A stretch of 64,000 nucleotides of DNA from Entonaema liquescens (taxonomy: Eukaryota > Ascomycota > Sordariomycetes > Xylariales > Xylariaceae). Below are positions 12,168 to 23,305 of the stretch, in pieces. The notes below the pieces were generated by a model, which was given only the letters and a program-made list of their open reading frames with translations, did no database searches and was not told the DNA's origin. Numbering within the stretch: the stretch's first letter is position 1; the number at the start of each line of letters is the position of its first letter. A program made the translations under genes and the position numbers. The stretch covers positions 2,418,001 to 2,482,000 of the forward strand of contig CADCSX010000001.1 of assembly GCA_902805475.1 (NCBI GenBank). Direction: 5' to 3'.

Positions 12168-13231
12168 TCACTTAGGAGAGAACGGCCAGCCATTAATCCC
12201 GCTCGTGAACTGCACCCCCAACTCTATAGCCTTAGCCTGCGCCTTCAGCTCCTCCACATCCCAATTCGCCCACACAGCGCGGCCCTTTAAGAAGCTCGCT
12301 TCCTGGCTAGACAGCCATACCAGGAAGTGAGCGGGGAGTTGAGCTAAACAGGACGTTATCAACATCTATAACTACCTAGACGAAGATAAAAAAAAAAAAA
12401 AAAAGAGGAGCAAAACTTACGTTTATCCACAGATATGATTTCAGGCGTCGCACCGCTCTTCCGGAAAATATCCGAGTCGATTACGCCGGGGTGCACCGTC
12501 GCGGCGAAGACATTCGGCTGCTCGGCCGCGAGGAACTCGATGATCTTGGTCTCGGCGAGTTTCGACGCGATGTACGCGGACAGGACGGGGAAGGTCGAAC
12601 TAGGGAGCGCGACGGTGCCGGTGTTGAGGCCTAGGAACGTGGCGTGTGTCTTGTTCGCCGTGGGTAGGAAGGCCTTGATGGTGAGAAAAGTCCCCTTTGC
12701 GTTTATCTAGCCCAACGTTTAGTATATTATTAAGGAAGGTATGGATGGAGATAGATGTTGGCTTGTAGTACCTCGAAGCTTTTCCACCACTCGTTGGTGT
12801 CTGAAGAACCGATGGACCCGGGGACGGAGATATAACCCGCGGAATGGATGAGGATATCCCATGTGCCTATTTCGGCTGCGGCACGCTGGAGCGCATCCTC
12901 TTGGGTGATGTCTACTACAAAGGTCCGAGCGGAAACGGAGCTAGGTAACGCGGAGGCTGCCTTCTTGAGCGTCTCCTCGGTACGTCCCAAGAGTATGATT
13001 CGAGAAGCTCCAGCTTCGGCAAAGGCAAGTGCGGTTTCGCGGCCAACACTACCCCCCTATAAATGATTCTTAGTCTTCGACACCGAGATGAGAGATCAGT
13101 CAGTCTAGACTCACAGCGCCGGTAATCACGACAGTCTTCCCCGCGGCACTAAGCTCAGACCGCTTCGGCGAGATAGCTGCGTACGTATCGGTATGCCAGG
13201 TTGGCGTTGGGGAGGGTACAGGAGCTGCCAT
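12168..13231 (-). CDS. Short-chain dehydrogenase/reductase
   Basis: Four exons (13231-13115, 13056-12772, 12706-12421, 12343-12168) give 287 residues with consistent phases. The N-terminal Rossmann fold has VVITGAGGSVG, which fits the TGxxxGxG cofactor motif, and then the acidic and hydrophobic DILIHSAG strand, a variant of NNAG. The catalytic Tyr and Lys are in SAYIASK, and ATVHPGVID follows. The length is normal for a classical SDR using NAD(P)(H). No targeting signal is seen. The substrate cannot be told. It lies in tandem behind the FMN dehydrogenase and near the decayed AKR and Zn2Cys6 regulator, so this stretch may be the remains of a small catabolic gene group. Confidence 0.88.
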
Positions 13232-14199
13232 TCTATCCAACAATCCTTCACGTTTGTGTTGAAGAAGCACAAAGCAGCAGGCTACAGGATTTTCGAAAAG
13301 GTAAGACTAGCCGGAATTCCTGGCTTCATAATCACATTTTGAGGCCGTTGATTGTGGGGTGTATTGTCGTGTTAGCTACGAATAGCATGTCGCTATTGTA
13401 GTGGTGCCACGGAACGAAGGATTCTTACCATTTAGTACTATAATGTTGACATGTTGATTGGTGTAGTGGCATATCCATTTGCGTGGCGACTGGGCCGCAT
13501 TAAGTCTAGACGGTGATGACAAATTCGACTGTTTAGGAGTCGAACCAGCTAGATTGAATGTTGTATAGAAGTGGATGGCTATGGTTATGGACAAAAGATT
13601 CGTAGTCTTATGTAAGAGGCATGTGGCTGTTTATAGCATAGGGCCTTTGGTCGTAACTAAGGAGATGAGCCTATCTAAGCTATACAGCTATGCCTTCAAG
13701 TAACACAGCCGCCCTAAGAGAGAGAAGAAATCGCGATGTTGATTTAGTTCTCGTTGGTCCGGTATAGACAGGTACAATACTATTACAGGGAATGTTGGAA
13801 TACAGGAGATCTACACGAGCCGAACGAGGAAAGCAAGAAGCTAACCTCATGATGGTCCTGCAAATAGGCAGGAAGTGACCTATTAACCCATCGCGGCGTA
13901 TGCTGCAACTAGCGTAAGAAACAAAATCAACGTTGAGGGCCTCGACTCGGCCTCTAAAGAAACCAGTAAGAAACGAGAAGTTATCCACGGCATGGTACTG
14001 TAGATGACTACCACGCAGATAGAAACGAGAACCGTTAACAAGAAGGCTTTTACAAAAATAACACTCCTAACATAACGAGAATCCGCCTTTGATAGACCTG
14101 ACTCCCTGCAAAACTCTCCGAAAAAAGAACCTGAATATCGTGACCAACGAACAAACCAACCCTAACGCAAATCGCGAAAAAAACACGAAACAAAAATTC
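13232..14199. other. Non-coding spacer upstream of SDR
   Basis: Promoter side of the SDR and 3' side of the next minus-strand locus. The frames at 13376-13594 and 13680-13988 have no domain or family resemblance. Nothing is supported. Confidence 0.4.
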
Positions 14200-16313
14200 T
14201 TAAAAGCCCATCATCATGGTCCACAGCTCCTTCTCTTTCTCCAAGACGGCGCGGTCCCTTTCAAGAGCCTCGGCGAGGGTGAGTTGGCGGTTGATACATT
14301 GTCCCTGGCAGCGGCGGACGGACGTGGGTGTGTTCTCGCCGGTATTACCTTTGCCAGGTGGGGCAATTCCAGGGATTCCAACTAGAACAACCAGGTCGTC
14401 GATAGGTTTCGGCGTGGGAGATGAGGCTGGCCGAAGGCTATAATAGGAGGGCGTCGAGGGTGTACGCGAAGGGGGTCTCACCCCGTATCGAGAGTAAGAT
14501 TGGGGTTGGCCCGTCGAGTAAGGTGCCAGGCTTCTAAAAGTGTTTCCGCTAACAGGACCTGCCTAAGGCTGCGGCGTAGGGGCGGACGTTGCGAATCGCG
14601 GCTGTTTCATGCTAACTACTCCTGGCCGCTCATAATAGTCGTCTTCGTCTTCGTCTTCATCGGCTTCCTGCTGGTTAAGAGTATCCGCCTGAGGATTGCG
14701 GAACGTTGTTGGCGCAAACGTCGGGTTAATGTTAGGCATGACCCGATCATAGTACCGAGTAGGCATGGGACCCCTAATCTGAGTAGGTTGAGCGAAATTT
14801 CCAGACTGGCGTCGCTGGGATAGCTTAGTGTGAAGCGTGGGCGAGGAGGCAGCGGTGGCTAGTCCAGAAGACGTAGATGAAGCTTCTACGGAGCTGCGAG
14901 CACCATTAGTTAGCGTGGTATGATTATCGTCTTGGAAAGCCGAGGGCCCCGCCAGGTTGGAGACCATCTGATTTGTGGCCTCAAGTTCATTGCCTCCGCT
15001 AAACTCTTCTCCTAACGACGAAAGGCCTGAGGTAGGCACACTAGCGTTCCATAATCCCTATAATACAGCGTTAGACCTGATAACAAAAGAATGTATCAAA
15101 GGGGTGAAGAGCTAACCTGAACCTGAAGAGGGTCAGTTACTAGCCCACCGGCCATCATCCATAAGTCATTTTGAGGATCTCCAGTATTCTCCTCAGCTCC
15201 AGGTCGGTCAAAAACAATGCCAAAGTCATCGATGTGATCTTTGACGATCTCATCCAGTCGACGTCTCTGTTCGAGCTTCTCCCAGTCAATAGCCTGGGAA
15301 CCCAGGGTAGAAGTTAACGCGGCGGCCGTGTTACCATTTGATACTAGGTATGGATTCTGGAGTCTTTGGCTTGTGCCTGACTTGCTCTCTTCTTGGTGCT
15401 TAGTCCCCACCTCATGTTTGCCAGAGGACTTGTGGCTCTTTGCTTGGGCGAAGGGGTTTGACGATAGTACGTCACCAGCTTCCTGAGCATCATGATTCTC
15501 CTTGCTAGACATGGTCGAGTCCAACGCCGTCTCCTAGGTGGCGTCGATATTGAACCAATCAACATCATCCTCCCATGGCTGTGCTGCAGGGCTTGCTAAG
15601 AAATCGTAATCCCCTGAAGTCTCCTGCTTGCGCTTCTTGACTGATGCATTGCCGTGATCTTCTGACTTTCTCTTCTCACCACATGCTTCCTCACCAGTAG
15701 GAACACTCTCAGCGAAATATGCGCTCAACATGGGATATTGGAGTGCATCGTTAGACTGAGTGGCATCCTCCATGTACTGCAATGGGGTGCTAAATCCTTC
15801 GTCGGAACTCATTGTGTTCGACTTTGTCTCGCTAATGATGTTCTGTTCGGGATTCTCGTGGGGCGCCAGTAGTGGTCCAAGGTGTTTCTTGAACTTACAG
15901 TCTAGTTGTTGAATGATATCGTAAAGAGGTTGTTCTTGTTCAGAAGAGGAATACTTTTTGTAGAGCTCTGTAAGATCAGTAAGCTTCCCAAGGTGCTGAC
16001 GTTCCTTCTTTCTTAAGCTTTTCGACTTCCGGAGTAGCTTTTCCCTCGGCAGCCAGTCGTCTTCGCTAAGCGACTTTTTTTCAGCCTCACGTAAGAGCTT
16101 TTCGTCAAGCTTATTGCGCTTTGATATGAGTCCTTCGGTTCTACTTGACAAGATGTTGAGTTCTCTAGAAGTTAAAGGTTGTATGGGCTGAGATGCTGAA
16201 CTGCAGTTAGAGAGGGATCTTGTTAGTGAGCTTTGACCCTTCGCGTTACTCTCCGAGTCAATTTTTGACAATTGAGATGTCAAATCTTGATTAAAAATAG
16301 TATCTGCCATCAT
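14200..16313 (-). CDS. Unrecognised disordered protein locus with two in-frame TAGs
   Basis: A single minus-strand frame runs from ATGATG at 16313 through 16313-15117, an intron at 15116-15058 (phase 0), and 15057-14200 to TAA. It is interrupted only by TAG at 15534-15536 and TAG at 14563-14565. The conceptual product of roughly 680 residues is Ser/Gln/Asn-rich. It has a Lys/Arg-rich helix (DDWLPREKLLRKSKSLRKK), a KKRK basic cluster, a short conserved-looking stretch around WEKLEQRRRLDEIVKDHID, an acidic EDEDEDDYYERP patch, and a C-terminal ERDRAVLEKEKELW helix likely to form a coiled coil. I do not recognise the family; a nuclear protein is plausible. A 57-nt in-frame intron (GTAG to TTAG) could remove the second TAG. 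The first TAG has no equally good solution. Two adjacent genes are also possible: residues up to ...DWFNIDAT, then a start at MSSKENHD about 15510. Confidence 0.5.
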
Positions 16314-17070
16314 GAATGCATTCGCGAATAGGACATGGAAAAGATTAGAAGAGAGTGATCATGTACACTCTGGAAACCCCCTTTACATGAGATTGAAAAG
16401 CTGCAACGGAGACAGGTCGAATGTAGTATGATTGATATTCCGCGACAAGAAATGAAATAGTTATCTTACCTCTTTGCTTTCGCAACAGTTCAGGGGCTCT
16501 TAATGTCTAGGTATCCTCTAGGCTGCAGCCTGTTGTTTGGCAGTCTACCTAGGATGTAAGTTACCTTAGTTGGTAGAAGTTATTGCCGTTGCTGGGTTCA
16601 GCGCGAAGCTCCTTAATACAAATACATGAGAACATTATTAAAACGGCAGTAAAGTAGAATTGATGTCATACCGCCCATCCCTGTTACACACCAACTTCGC
16701 ACACCGTACTTATCGACTCTAGGTATCGACTCTATCGACTCTATCGGGATCAAAGTACCGATATCTTATCAATCAACTCTATACCTAGAACAGCTAGAGT
16801 CATCTGCAGGTGTAGGTACATACATATTAAGCAGTGCTAGGTCCATTGAACCTCGGCTCGAGTTGAGAGATCATGTGGGTCAAGGATTCCTAATACCGGA
16901 CAGTTACCCTTACCCGTCTTTGTCGCATTTGAGCTTCAACTTTCAAGAACCAATCTAGTCTCTCCCTTAAGTATTCTTATATTTAGTAGCTTGTTCTATA
17001 CAGTATCCATTCAAATATCATCCCAATTCCAATCCCAACTACACGAACTTGAATCTAAGTAAAATCGAAA
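16314..17070. promoter_or_regulatory. Divergent promoter region
   Basis: About 760 bp lie between the starts of the minus-strand 14.2-16.3 kb locus and the plus-strand MaoC gene. A short direct repeat, ATCGACTCT, occurs at 16712-16720, 16725-16733 and 16734-16742. AT-rich tracts sit near 16980 just before the MaoC leader. The divergent arrangement implies promoters for both genes in this interval; no specific factor site is claimed. Confidence 0.4.
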
Positions 17071-18112
17071 ATGAGCAGTCCAGGAGCCGGGTTTGAATAT
17101 CCTCCTACTGAGGTATCGTGGACAAAGCGCGATGTCTTGCTCTTTGCCAATACTATAGGCTGTACTTCCGATGAGCTTCACTTCCTTTATGTTAGCCTTC
17201 CTGCTTATATGTGCCATTGGAATTATTACGGTATTCTAACAATCTAGTAGGAGCTTGATCCTAAGTTCTCAGTGTTCCCGACCTACCCGGTCATCCTTCG
17301 TAAGAACTATCCTTCGAGCAGACTGAAATATACGTGCCTAACACTATCTAGCTTTCAAAAAGAACCAGCAGGAGGTCATCGACTTCTACGCCGCCGAGAA
17401 GGCAGTCAAGATCCCCGGCGTGCCCGACTTCGATGCGCGACGAGTAGTTGACGGCCAGCGACTTGTCCAATTCCTCAAGCCACTCCCTACAACGTCGGTC
17501 GGCAGGAAGTTCGAGCTTCGGACCAAAGTCCTTGGTGTATATGACAAGGGTAGACCAGGTTCTGTGGTAGAGATTCAGCAGGACCTAGTAGACGCCGAAA
17601 CAGGTGAAGTCTACACGCGCGCCATCGGCAGCTCTTTCTACGTGGCGCAAGGCAACTGGGGTGGTCCCAAGGGTCCCGCGACCGAGAACTTCCCACCGCC
17701 AAAGGACAAGAAGCCAGATGTCGAGTTCGAAGATCAGACCAATGCGCAGACACCGCTTCTGTACCGACTGAACGGCGACTATAACCCACTCCACGCGCAC
17801 CCGGAGCCGGGTAAGAAGATGGGTTTCGGCGGTGTCATCATCCATGGCCTATACTCGTTTAACTCGGCTTGCCACGGCCTGCTACAGAAATTGGGTGGCA
17901 GCGACCCTGCTAACCTTAAGGAGTTCCAGGCCCGGTTCGCGAGCCCCGTGAGACCTGGAGATAAGTTGGTTACATCCGTATGGAGAACTGGACAGCTGAA
18001 GGGAGAATGGGAAGAGATCAGATTTGTGGTTAAGGTTGCGGGCGGAAAGGTCTGCTTGAGTAACGGGAGAGCGTTGATGAAGGTGGTGGGAGAATCTAAG
18101 AGCAAGCTATAA
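17071..18112 (+). CDS. Peroxisomal MaoC/hydratase-2 domain protein
   Basis: Exons 17071-17190, 17251-17299 and 17352-18112 give 309 residues with consistent phases. The C-terminal half has the hotdog hydratase-2 signature LNGDYNPLHAHPEPGKKMGF, with the Asp-His catalytic pair of (R)-specific 2-enoyl-CoA hydratases, then GGVIIHGLYS. The N-terminal half is a second, degenerate hotdog fold, as in multifunctional enzyme type 2 hydratase domains. The protein ends SKSKL, so a peroxisomal matrix location is expected. This is a stand-alone enoyl-CoA hydratase 2, probably acting on fatty acyl chains in peroxisomal beta-oxidation or a related pathway. Intron 1 (17191-17250) carries CTAAC close to its 3' end. 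Confidence 0.9.
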
Positions 18113-18422
18113 GCGATGATTTTTAATTAGCTACGACTATACTCTACTAGAGATATGTGTTAATTATGGATGCGTAAAATGAGTATATGGCAATTTGCCA
18201 TAACCAAATATTATTTGTTACATTTGATGGGTAGAATTTGGTACTTGGTGATGCGTAACAAAAACCGCCCCTGTGACGCCGTAACACATTTCTCGTAACA
18301 AATAAAAATTGTTGCCTGATCCAACTCTCCATATAATAATATCCTACATTGCCAGCCAGGTTGAACTATCTGCAAAAACCAGACATATTTCCTAATGATT
18401 TTATAGCAAGAATATTATTATC
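18113..18422. other. Short spacer before tubulin cofactor E
   Basis: AT-rich, 310 bp, with 3' sequence of the MaoC gene and the promoter of the next gene on the same strand. Repeated TTTGTTAC/CGTAACA strings lie at about 18215-18305. No gene is seen. Confidence 0.4.
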
Positions 18423-20283
18423 ATGATGGCTACAATCCCCAAAGTCGGAGACCGATTATCTTACGACGGCGCTGTCTGTACAGTTCGATATGTCGGCGAA
18501 GTCAGTGGTACATCCGGTAGCTGGCTTGGCGTCGAATGGGACGACCCAGCTCGAGGGAAACATGACGGTTCTCACAAGGGGGTGAGGTATTTCACTTGTA
18601 AGTTCCCGAGTTAGGCATATATATATATAATAAAGGATAGAAATCTAAATATAACAAGGCCAGTCCAGAGCATCAACAGCCGCATCTTTCGTGCGGCCGA
18701 CACGGCCCATAGAGAAGCCGCAGAGCTTCGTGAGGGCGGTAACTGAGAAATATGCCTCTGAGCTAGAGAAGACAACTGCGATCATGTTCTCAAACAAAGT
18801 CGCAGAGGAAGTTGGATTCGAAAAGATCCAACGCAAGCAGGCGCAGTTGTCCGAGTTAAGAGCTGTCATCGTTGATGGTGCACGTATCGCAACACCTTAC
18901 TTACAGGGCGACGCCCCCATAAAAGAGACATTTCCCAAGATAGTCGAGTTGGACCTTAGCCGTAACTTATTCCAGAAAGTAGGAACTGTCGTTGCTATAT
19001 GCTCCGAGCTGCCTGCTCTACGAAGTTTACGTCTAAAGTGAGTCTGTTAAGATCATGGACGGGAGACTGTATCAGATGGCTAATCCCAGGATAGTGGTAA
19101 TCGATTTCAAGACATTTTCGACGATAAAGGTCTTGTCAACTCAGAGAATTCTTTGCAAAACATCAAGGATCTAGCTTTGGACGAGACTCTTATGAGTTGG
19201 GAGGAGATCTGCCATATTGCAACCAAGTTCAAGGCACTTTCAACCCTTTCGTCTAGTGCGAATCAATTGTTCTCTCTGCCGAAAACCCAGTTATCAACAC
19301 TCTCTTCTACTTTAACTTCTCTGGATTTGGAGTTTAACAACTTCACCAAAATAGCAGATGTCTCCAGTCTAGCCGGATTAAAGTCACTTCGTAACCTTCA
19401 CCTCAAGGGCAATTTTATTACAGCAGTGACGGAGGATCCATCTGATGACTTACCGGTATTTTCAGAAAGTCTGAAATACCTGGATGTCTCATATAACCAA
19501 GTTTCATCATGGGCATTCGTTGATGCGCTACCAACATGTTTCCCTGGCATGATATCCCTCCGCTTCTCACACAATCCTATATACGACAACCCGGATCCAG
19601 AATTCTCTACGCAGTCGAAAGCAGTCACGGAAGAAGCGTACATGTTTACAGTCGGTCGCTTGGCGAATCTCAAGATTCTAAACTTCGGTACGATATCGCA
19701 CACCGACCGTCAGGATGCGGAGATGTTTTACTTGGGCCGTATCGGCAAGCATCTAGCAACCGTTCCGGAGGATAGGGAAGCGGAAATCATTAAGCAGCAC
19801 AGACGCTATGCCGAACTATGCGAGTTGTATGGACCACCGGTCGTTAACAGGCAAAAAGAGATCAATCCTGCTTTTCTAGAAGCCAGATTGGTTACAATAC
19901 ATTTCACCTTCCACCTCAAAGAAAAGAAGGACGAGATCGTAGAACGAACAACTAGAATTCCAAAGAGTTTTGATATATATGCCGTGAAGGGGATTGCTGG
20001 CAAGCTGTTTGGGCTGAACCCACTTGGAATGCGCTTGACCTGGGAGACTGGGGAATGGGATCCGGTTGGGGGCTTCGATGACGAAGTTGAAGACAGCAGT
20101 GACGAAGAAGAGGATCAAGAGAAAGGAGACGTGGGAGAAGCTGCAGATACAGGAGACGGCTCCCAAGCAGATACAAAGACTGGTAAGTGGGTCAAGCGAG
20201 AGGTAGAGCTGCAAGACGGGCCCCGGCAGCTTGGGTTCTGTGTTGATGGGTTGGAGGTGAGGGTCAGAGTTGAGGCCCGATGA
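18423..20283 (+). CDS. TBCE: Tubulin-folding cofactor E (CAP-Gly, LRR)
   Basis: Cofactor E (Pac2 in yeast) binds alpha-tubulin and, with cofactors C and D, helps assemble or release the alpha/beta dimer in the cytoplasm. An N-terminal CAP-Gly domain is visible (GSWLGVEWDD, then GKHDG in place of the usual GKNDG, and GVRYF). Leucine-rich repeats follow (LVELDLS-type turns, LTSLDLEFNNF, LRNLHLKGNF). After them comes a ubiquitin-like C-terminus with an acidic EDSSDEEEDQEKGD insertion. Exons are 18423-18597, 18659-19037 and 19090-20283. The exon 2 to exon 3 junction is out of phase by one base: CTAAAGTGAGT lacks the G that would give AAG|GTGAGT. With it, the reading is LRLK-DSGNRFQ. The start may be the second ATG (18426). 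Confidence 0.88.
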
Positions 20284-20750
20284 TAAGGGATGATTCAAGT
20301 AGTATTCAGTCCATCAGAATGAGCATATATATATAAACCAACGGAACTATTAAACTAAACATGAGTAGCTGGCTTGGTGGTGCATCCTAAATGATCTAGG
20401 TTAGAAAGTCTCTGGGTAAGAAAGTAAGAAGACTGAGACAAGCTGCCCCAAACTGTAGCATTTCGTATAGAGTGTCTGACAACAGCCCATCTCCATTGGC
20501 TTAACTGCATGAAGTATACAAACGCATATGCCCTGCAGTACTAGCAAGCAAACAAAGCCGGTATAATATCCAAACAACCTATCCAAGGTTTGTCCCAGAG
20601 GTTTTCCCACGGTCAACATAAAGTCAAAATCCAGGCACATATGGGTTGAGATAGCCATCCTTCACTAGCCTAACTTAGCACCATCACCCAAGGTTAAAAC
20701 TATAATCTAATGATCTAGAGCATGACCTATAGCTATAGCCGGACACAAAT
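20284..20750. other. Spacer before CCCH locus
   Basis: 467 bp with a TATATATATA run at about 20324 and no supported gene. The minus-strand frame 20401-20658 has no family resemblance. Confidence 0.4.
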
Positions 20751-21641
20751 ATGGCTAACCAAGAATATGTCAACGGAGGAGCGGAGGCGAGTAGCCAGCA
20801 GCGAGCCCACGGTTCAAGCTCAGTGCCCCCTGGCCCATTACCAACACAGAACCAGACATCACTGCCCCATTACTTCATTGTCCGCCCAGGAACAACGAAG
20901 ATCACAGCGTCGGGCACAGTAACGATACCCGGACCCATCGTACCCCTCGTCGCCGTAGACCAACTGCCCGAGCGGCTTGATCTGTTGGGAATACCGCGCG
21001 AGCTCAGCGTCGAGCAGACAGTCGGTCTCAGGAACCTCGGGACCGTAGCCAGAACCCCCGAGTTCTACCAGGTGCACATGGACAACGACCAAATCCAGCC
21101 CACACCCGTTGCTGCTGCTCGCAAGAAGGACCATCGCATAACCGAGGGCATCGCAGTATCAACCTGGCCCGAGCCACCAGAAGACGCGCTCGACTCAGAC
21201 GCCGCATTCCACGAAACCATCAGTCCCCGACCCCCAGTCACCAGAAACACCAATCCCTACCCCAGAGTAGACCATCACCCGCGGACTTCCCTCGCCCATG
21301 ATCGTCAGCAGCACGCCGCCCTCGCACATCCTGCCGTCCTGGCTGCCCCCGACCCGGCGGCCCACCACCACCACCCGCTTCGGGAACCCCAGCAGCAGCA
21401 GCAGCAGCCCGTCAAGCGCGTACTGCAAGCACTGGTGCCACCGGGGCACGTGCCGGTGGGGCGCGCAGTGCCGGTACGCGCACGCGATGCCGGCGACGCC
21501 CGCGGGGCTGCGGGACGTGGGCTCGCGCACCACCCGGCGTGGTACACGACGGCGGTGAGCATGGCGTTCGGGCCGGGCGGGTTTGTCGACGGCGGGGCGG
21601 GAGATGGGCTCGGCATCAGGAGCATCAGCGGGGAGGGATAA
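20751..21641 (+). CDS. CCCH zinc-finger protein, finger in a shifted frame
   Basis: The intact frame from ATG 20751 to TAA 21641 encodes 296 residues. Its first 170 or so (for example GTTKITASGTVTIPGPIVPLVAVDQLPERL) resemble ascomycete proteins that end in one C-x8-C-x5-C-x3-H finger. The finger is not in this frame. It lies in the +1 frame at 21424-21483, inside an open stretch 21271-21558 that also carries PPSHILPSWLPP and a Ser run. The conserved continuation HPAWYTTAV returns in the original frame at about 21525. Two opposite one-base shifts, near 21270-21290 and 21510-21525, would place finger and flanks in one product. Either the assembly has two compensating indels or the finger is truly lost. 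Such fingers usually bind RNA. The finger's family function here is inference. Confidence 0.6.
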   Translation: MANQEYVNGGAEASSQQRAHGSSSVPPGPLPTQNQTSLPHYFIVRPGTTKITASGTVTIPGPIVPLVAVDQLPERLDLLGIPRELSVEQTVGLRNLGTVARTPEFYQVHMDNDQIQPTPVAAARKKDHRITEGIAVSTWPEPPEDALDSDAAFHETISPRPPVTRNTNPYPRVDHHPRTSLAHDRQQHAALAHPAVLAAPDPAAHHHHPLREPQQQQQQPVKRVLQALVPPGHVPVGRAVPVRARDAGDARGAAGRGLAHHPAWYTTAVSMAFGPGGFVDGGAGDGLGIRSISGEG

Positions 21642-22318
21642 GGGAAGGAGGGAAAGGCACGACAACGGGAAAGGGAAGGGGAAGGGGTTGGGGTGGGTGG
21701 GAAGAGTAATGGTGGTGATAAGGAGGGGTTGTGGAGGAGGCTGAGCAGAGTAAGGATGACTCTGCGGAGGAGGAGGAAGAGGAAGTCGGTGCTGCTGCTA
21801 GTAATCGGGGACAGATGCGACTGGAGAAGGATCAGAAATTAGTTGAGATCTAAAAGGGGCTAAGTAAGATGTTCGAATTATCCCATGTTCATGTATTTTC
21901 GCCGCTGATATCGCTTGCAATAATGAATAAGACAACCCTACCTAACTTACACAACCACTTAAACAACATCTCACCGACCTGTCGCAGTCGCATACGTAAC
22001 ATAAGCAAATAGTGTATTTGATATCATAGTTGGTTATTGCTGCCAGGCCAATGAAACGAGACTCACAACTCCAACCATGCTCGCAGACAAAAGGAACACG
22101 GTTAAAGACGTAATAAACCCGCCGCCAGACGGAAAGACGCTCCCTTAGCATACATATCCCGTCGTCCAGCTTTATACAGTTGCCTCCCCTCACTTTTTCC
22201 AGCCTCATCCATCCCCAGCCCCGCCGTAGTCCTTGGTTGCAGCTCAGCTCAGCTCATCTCGTCGTCTAACAGGACTCAACTCATACAGTTTTCTAACTTC
22301 TCTACGCCCTCGCTCAGC
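21642..22318. other. Convergent 3' region with polypurine tract
   Basis: The CCCH gene (plus) and SDH2 (minus) converge on this interval. 21643-21790 is strongly purine-biased on the plus strand (long GGAAGG, GGAGGAGGAAGAGGAAG runs). A CAGCTCAGCTCAGCTCA microrepeat lies at about 22240-22256. No gene is seen. Confidence 0.5.
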
Positions 22319-23305
22319 TTAGAAGCTCATCTCCTTCTTGATCTCGGCGATCGCGAGACCGGGGTTCAGGCCCTTGGGGCAGGTCCGCGTGCAGTTGAGG
22401 ATAGTGTGGCATCGGTAAAGACTCATCGAGTTGTCGAGCGCCGCCTTGCGCTCTGCCTTGCGCTCGTCGCGCGAGTCGGCCAGCCAGCGGTACGATTGCA
22501 GGAGGATGGCTGGGCCTAGGTACTCCTCGGCGTTCCACCAGTACGAGGGGCACGATGTCGAGCAGCACGCGCACAGGATGCACTCGTATAGGCCGTCTAG
22601 CTTTCGGCGCTCAGCCTTGCTCTGTCGGTATTCCTTGCCCTACGCAACCAACACGGTCAGCATCAGCGAACAAAGAGGAAGTATCTCGTGGGTGGGTTAG
22701 TGTCCATACATCTGGGGCGGGAGTATCCCTCTGTAAGTACGGCTTGATCGACTTGTACTGCTTGTAGAAGTGCGTCAAGTCCGGGACGAGATCCTTGACT
22801 ACGTATGTATGGGGTAGCGGGTAGATCTTCATCTCAGCGCTAGTATCCGTGGGAATGCGGCCTATGAGCATTGTGTTAGCCGCAAAGTCGTCTTTGCTTT
22901 TTGGCGTCGCCAAGAAGACGACCTACACAAGCAAGCCAAGGTATTTGTTCCGTTGATGTTCATCGCACAGCTACCACAGATACCTTCTCGGCAACTTCTG
23001 CGGAAAGTCAACGTGGGGTCTAGCTCGTTCTTGATTCTGACCAGGGCATCGAGAACCATGGGTCCTGTCTTGTTTAGGTCCAGCGTATATGTCTGCATCC
23101 TCGGCTTCTCGCTCGGGGTGTCAGGGTTCCATCGGTAGATTTGGAACGACTTCATGCGGGAATCGGTGCTGCCTTTTGGGTTCGCCTCAACGGTGGCGCT
23201 ACCTACTGAGGCCATTGATCGCACGAACATGGAAGGGAGTACGGCGGACCGCGGCGAGGCGGCAGCGGCAAGCAGCCGTGATGAGGTAGAGCGGAGAGCT
23301 GCCAT
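22319..23305 (-). CDS. sdh2: Succinate dehydrogenase iron-sulfur subunit
   Basis: Subunit B of mitochondrial complex II carries electrons from succinate-derived FADH2 to ubiquinone through three iron-sulfur centres. Exons 23305-22927, 22861-22710 and 22639-22319 give 283 residues, normal for the family. An Ala/Arg/Ser-rich presequence occupies roughly residues 1-35. The 2Fe-2S ligands are in CREGICGSC and the following Cys of TLACLC. The 4Fe-4S ligands are in CILCACCSTSCPSYWW, and the 3Fe-4S ligands in CHTILNCTRTCPKGLNP. The Pro after the cluster Cys and the His in RCHTI, positions altered in fungi resistant to SDHI fungicides, are wild type. The first intron donor is GTAGGT, which keeps the phase of ACL-CRIPTD. 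A second ATG three codons upstream (23314) is possible. Confidence 0.97.

Noticed and set aside
6243..13231. Secondary-metabolite gene cluster (TF, AKR, FMN enzyme, SDR)
   Set aside because: No polyketide synthase, peptide synthetase, terpene synthase, P450 or transporter nearby, and two members are broken.
13525..13565. tRNA-like T-loop on the minus strand (GGTTCGACTCC)
   Set aside because: The flanking bases do not form a T stem, anticodon arm or acceptor stem.
14200..16313. TAG reassigned as a sense codon in this organism
   Set aside because: TAG is the natural stop of the kinesin (52744-52746) and the histidine phosphatase (41701-41703), so the standard code holds.
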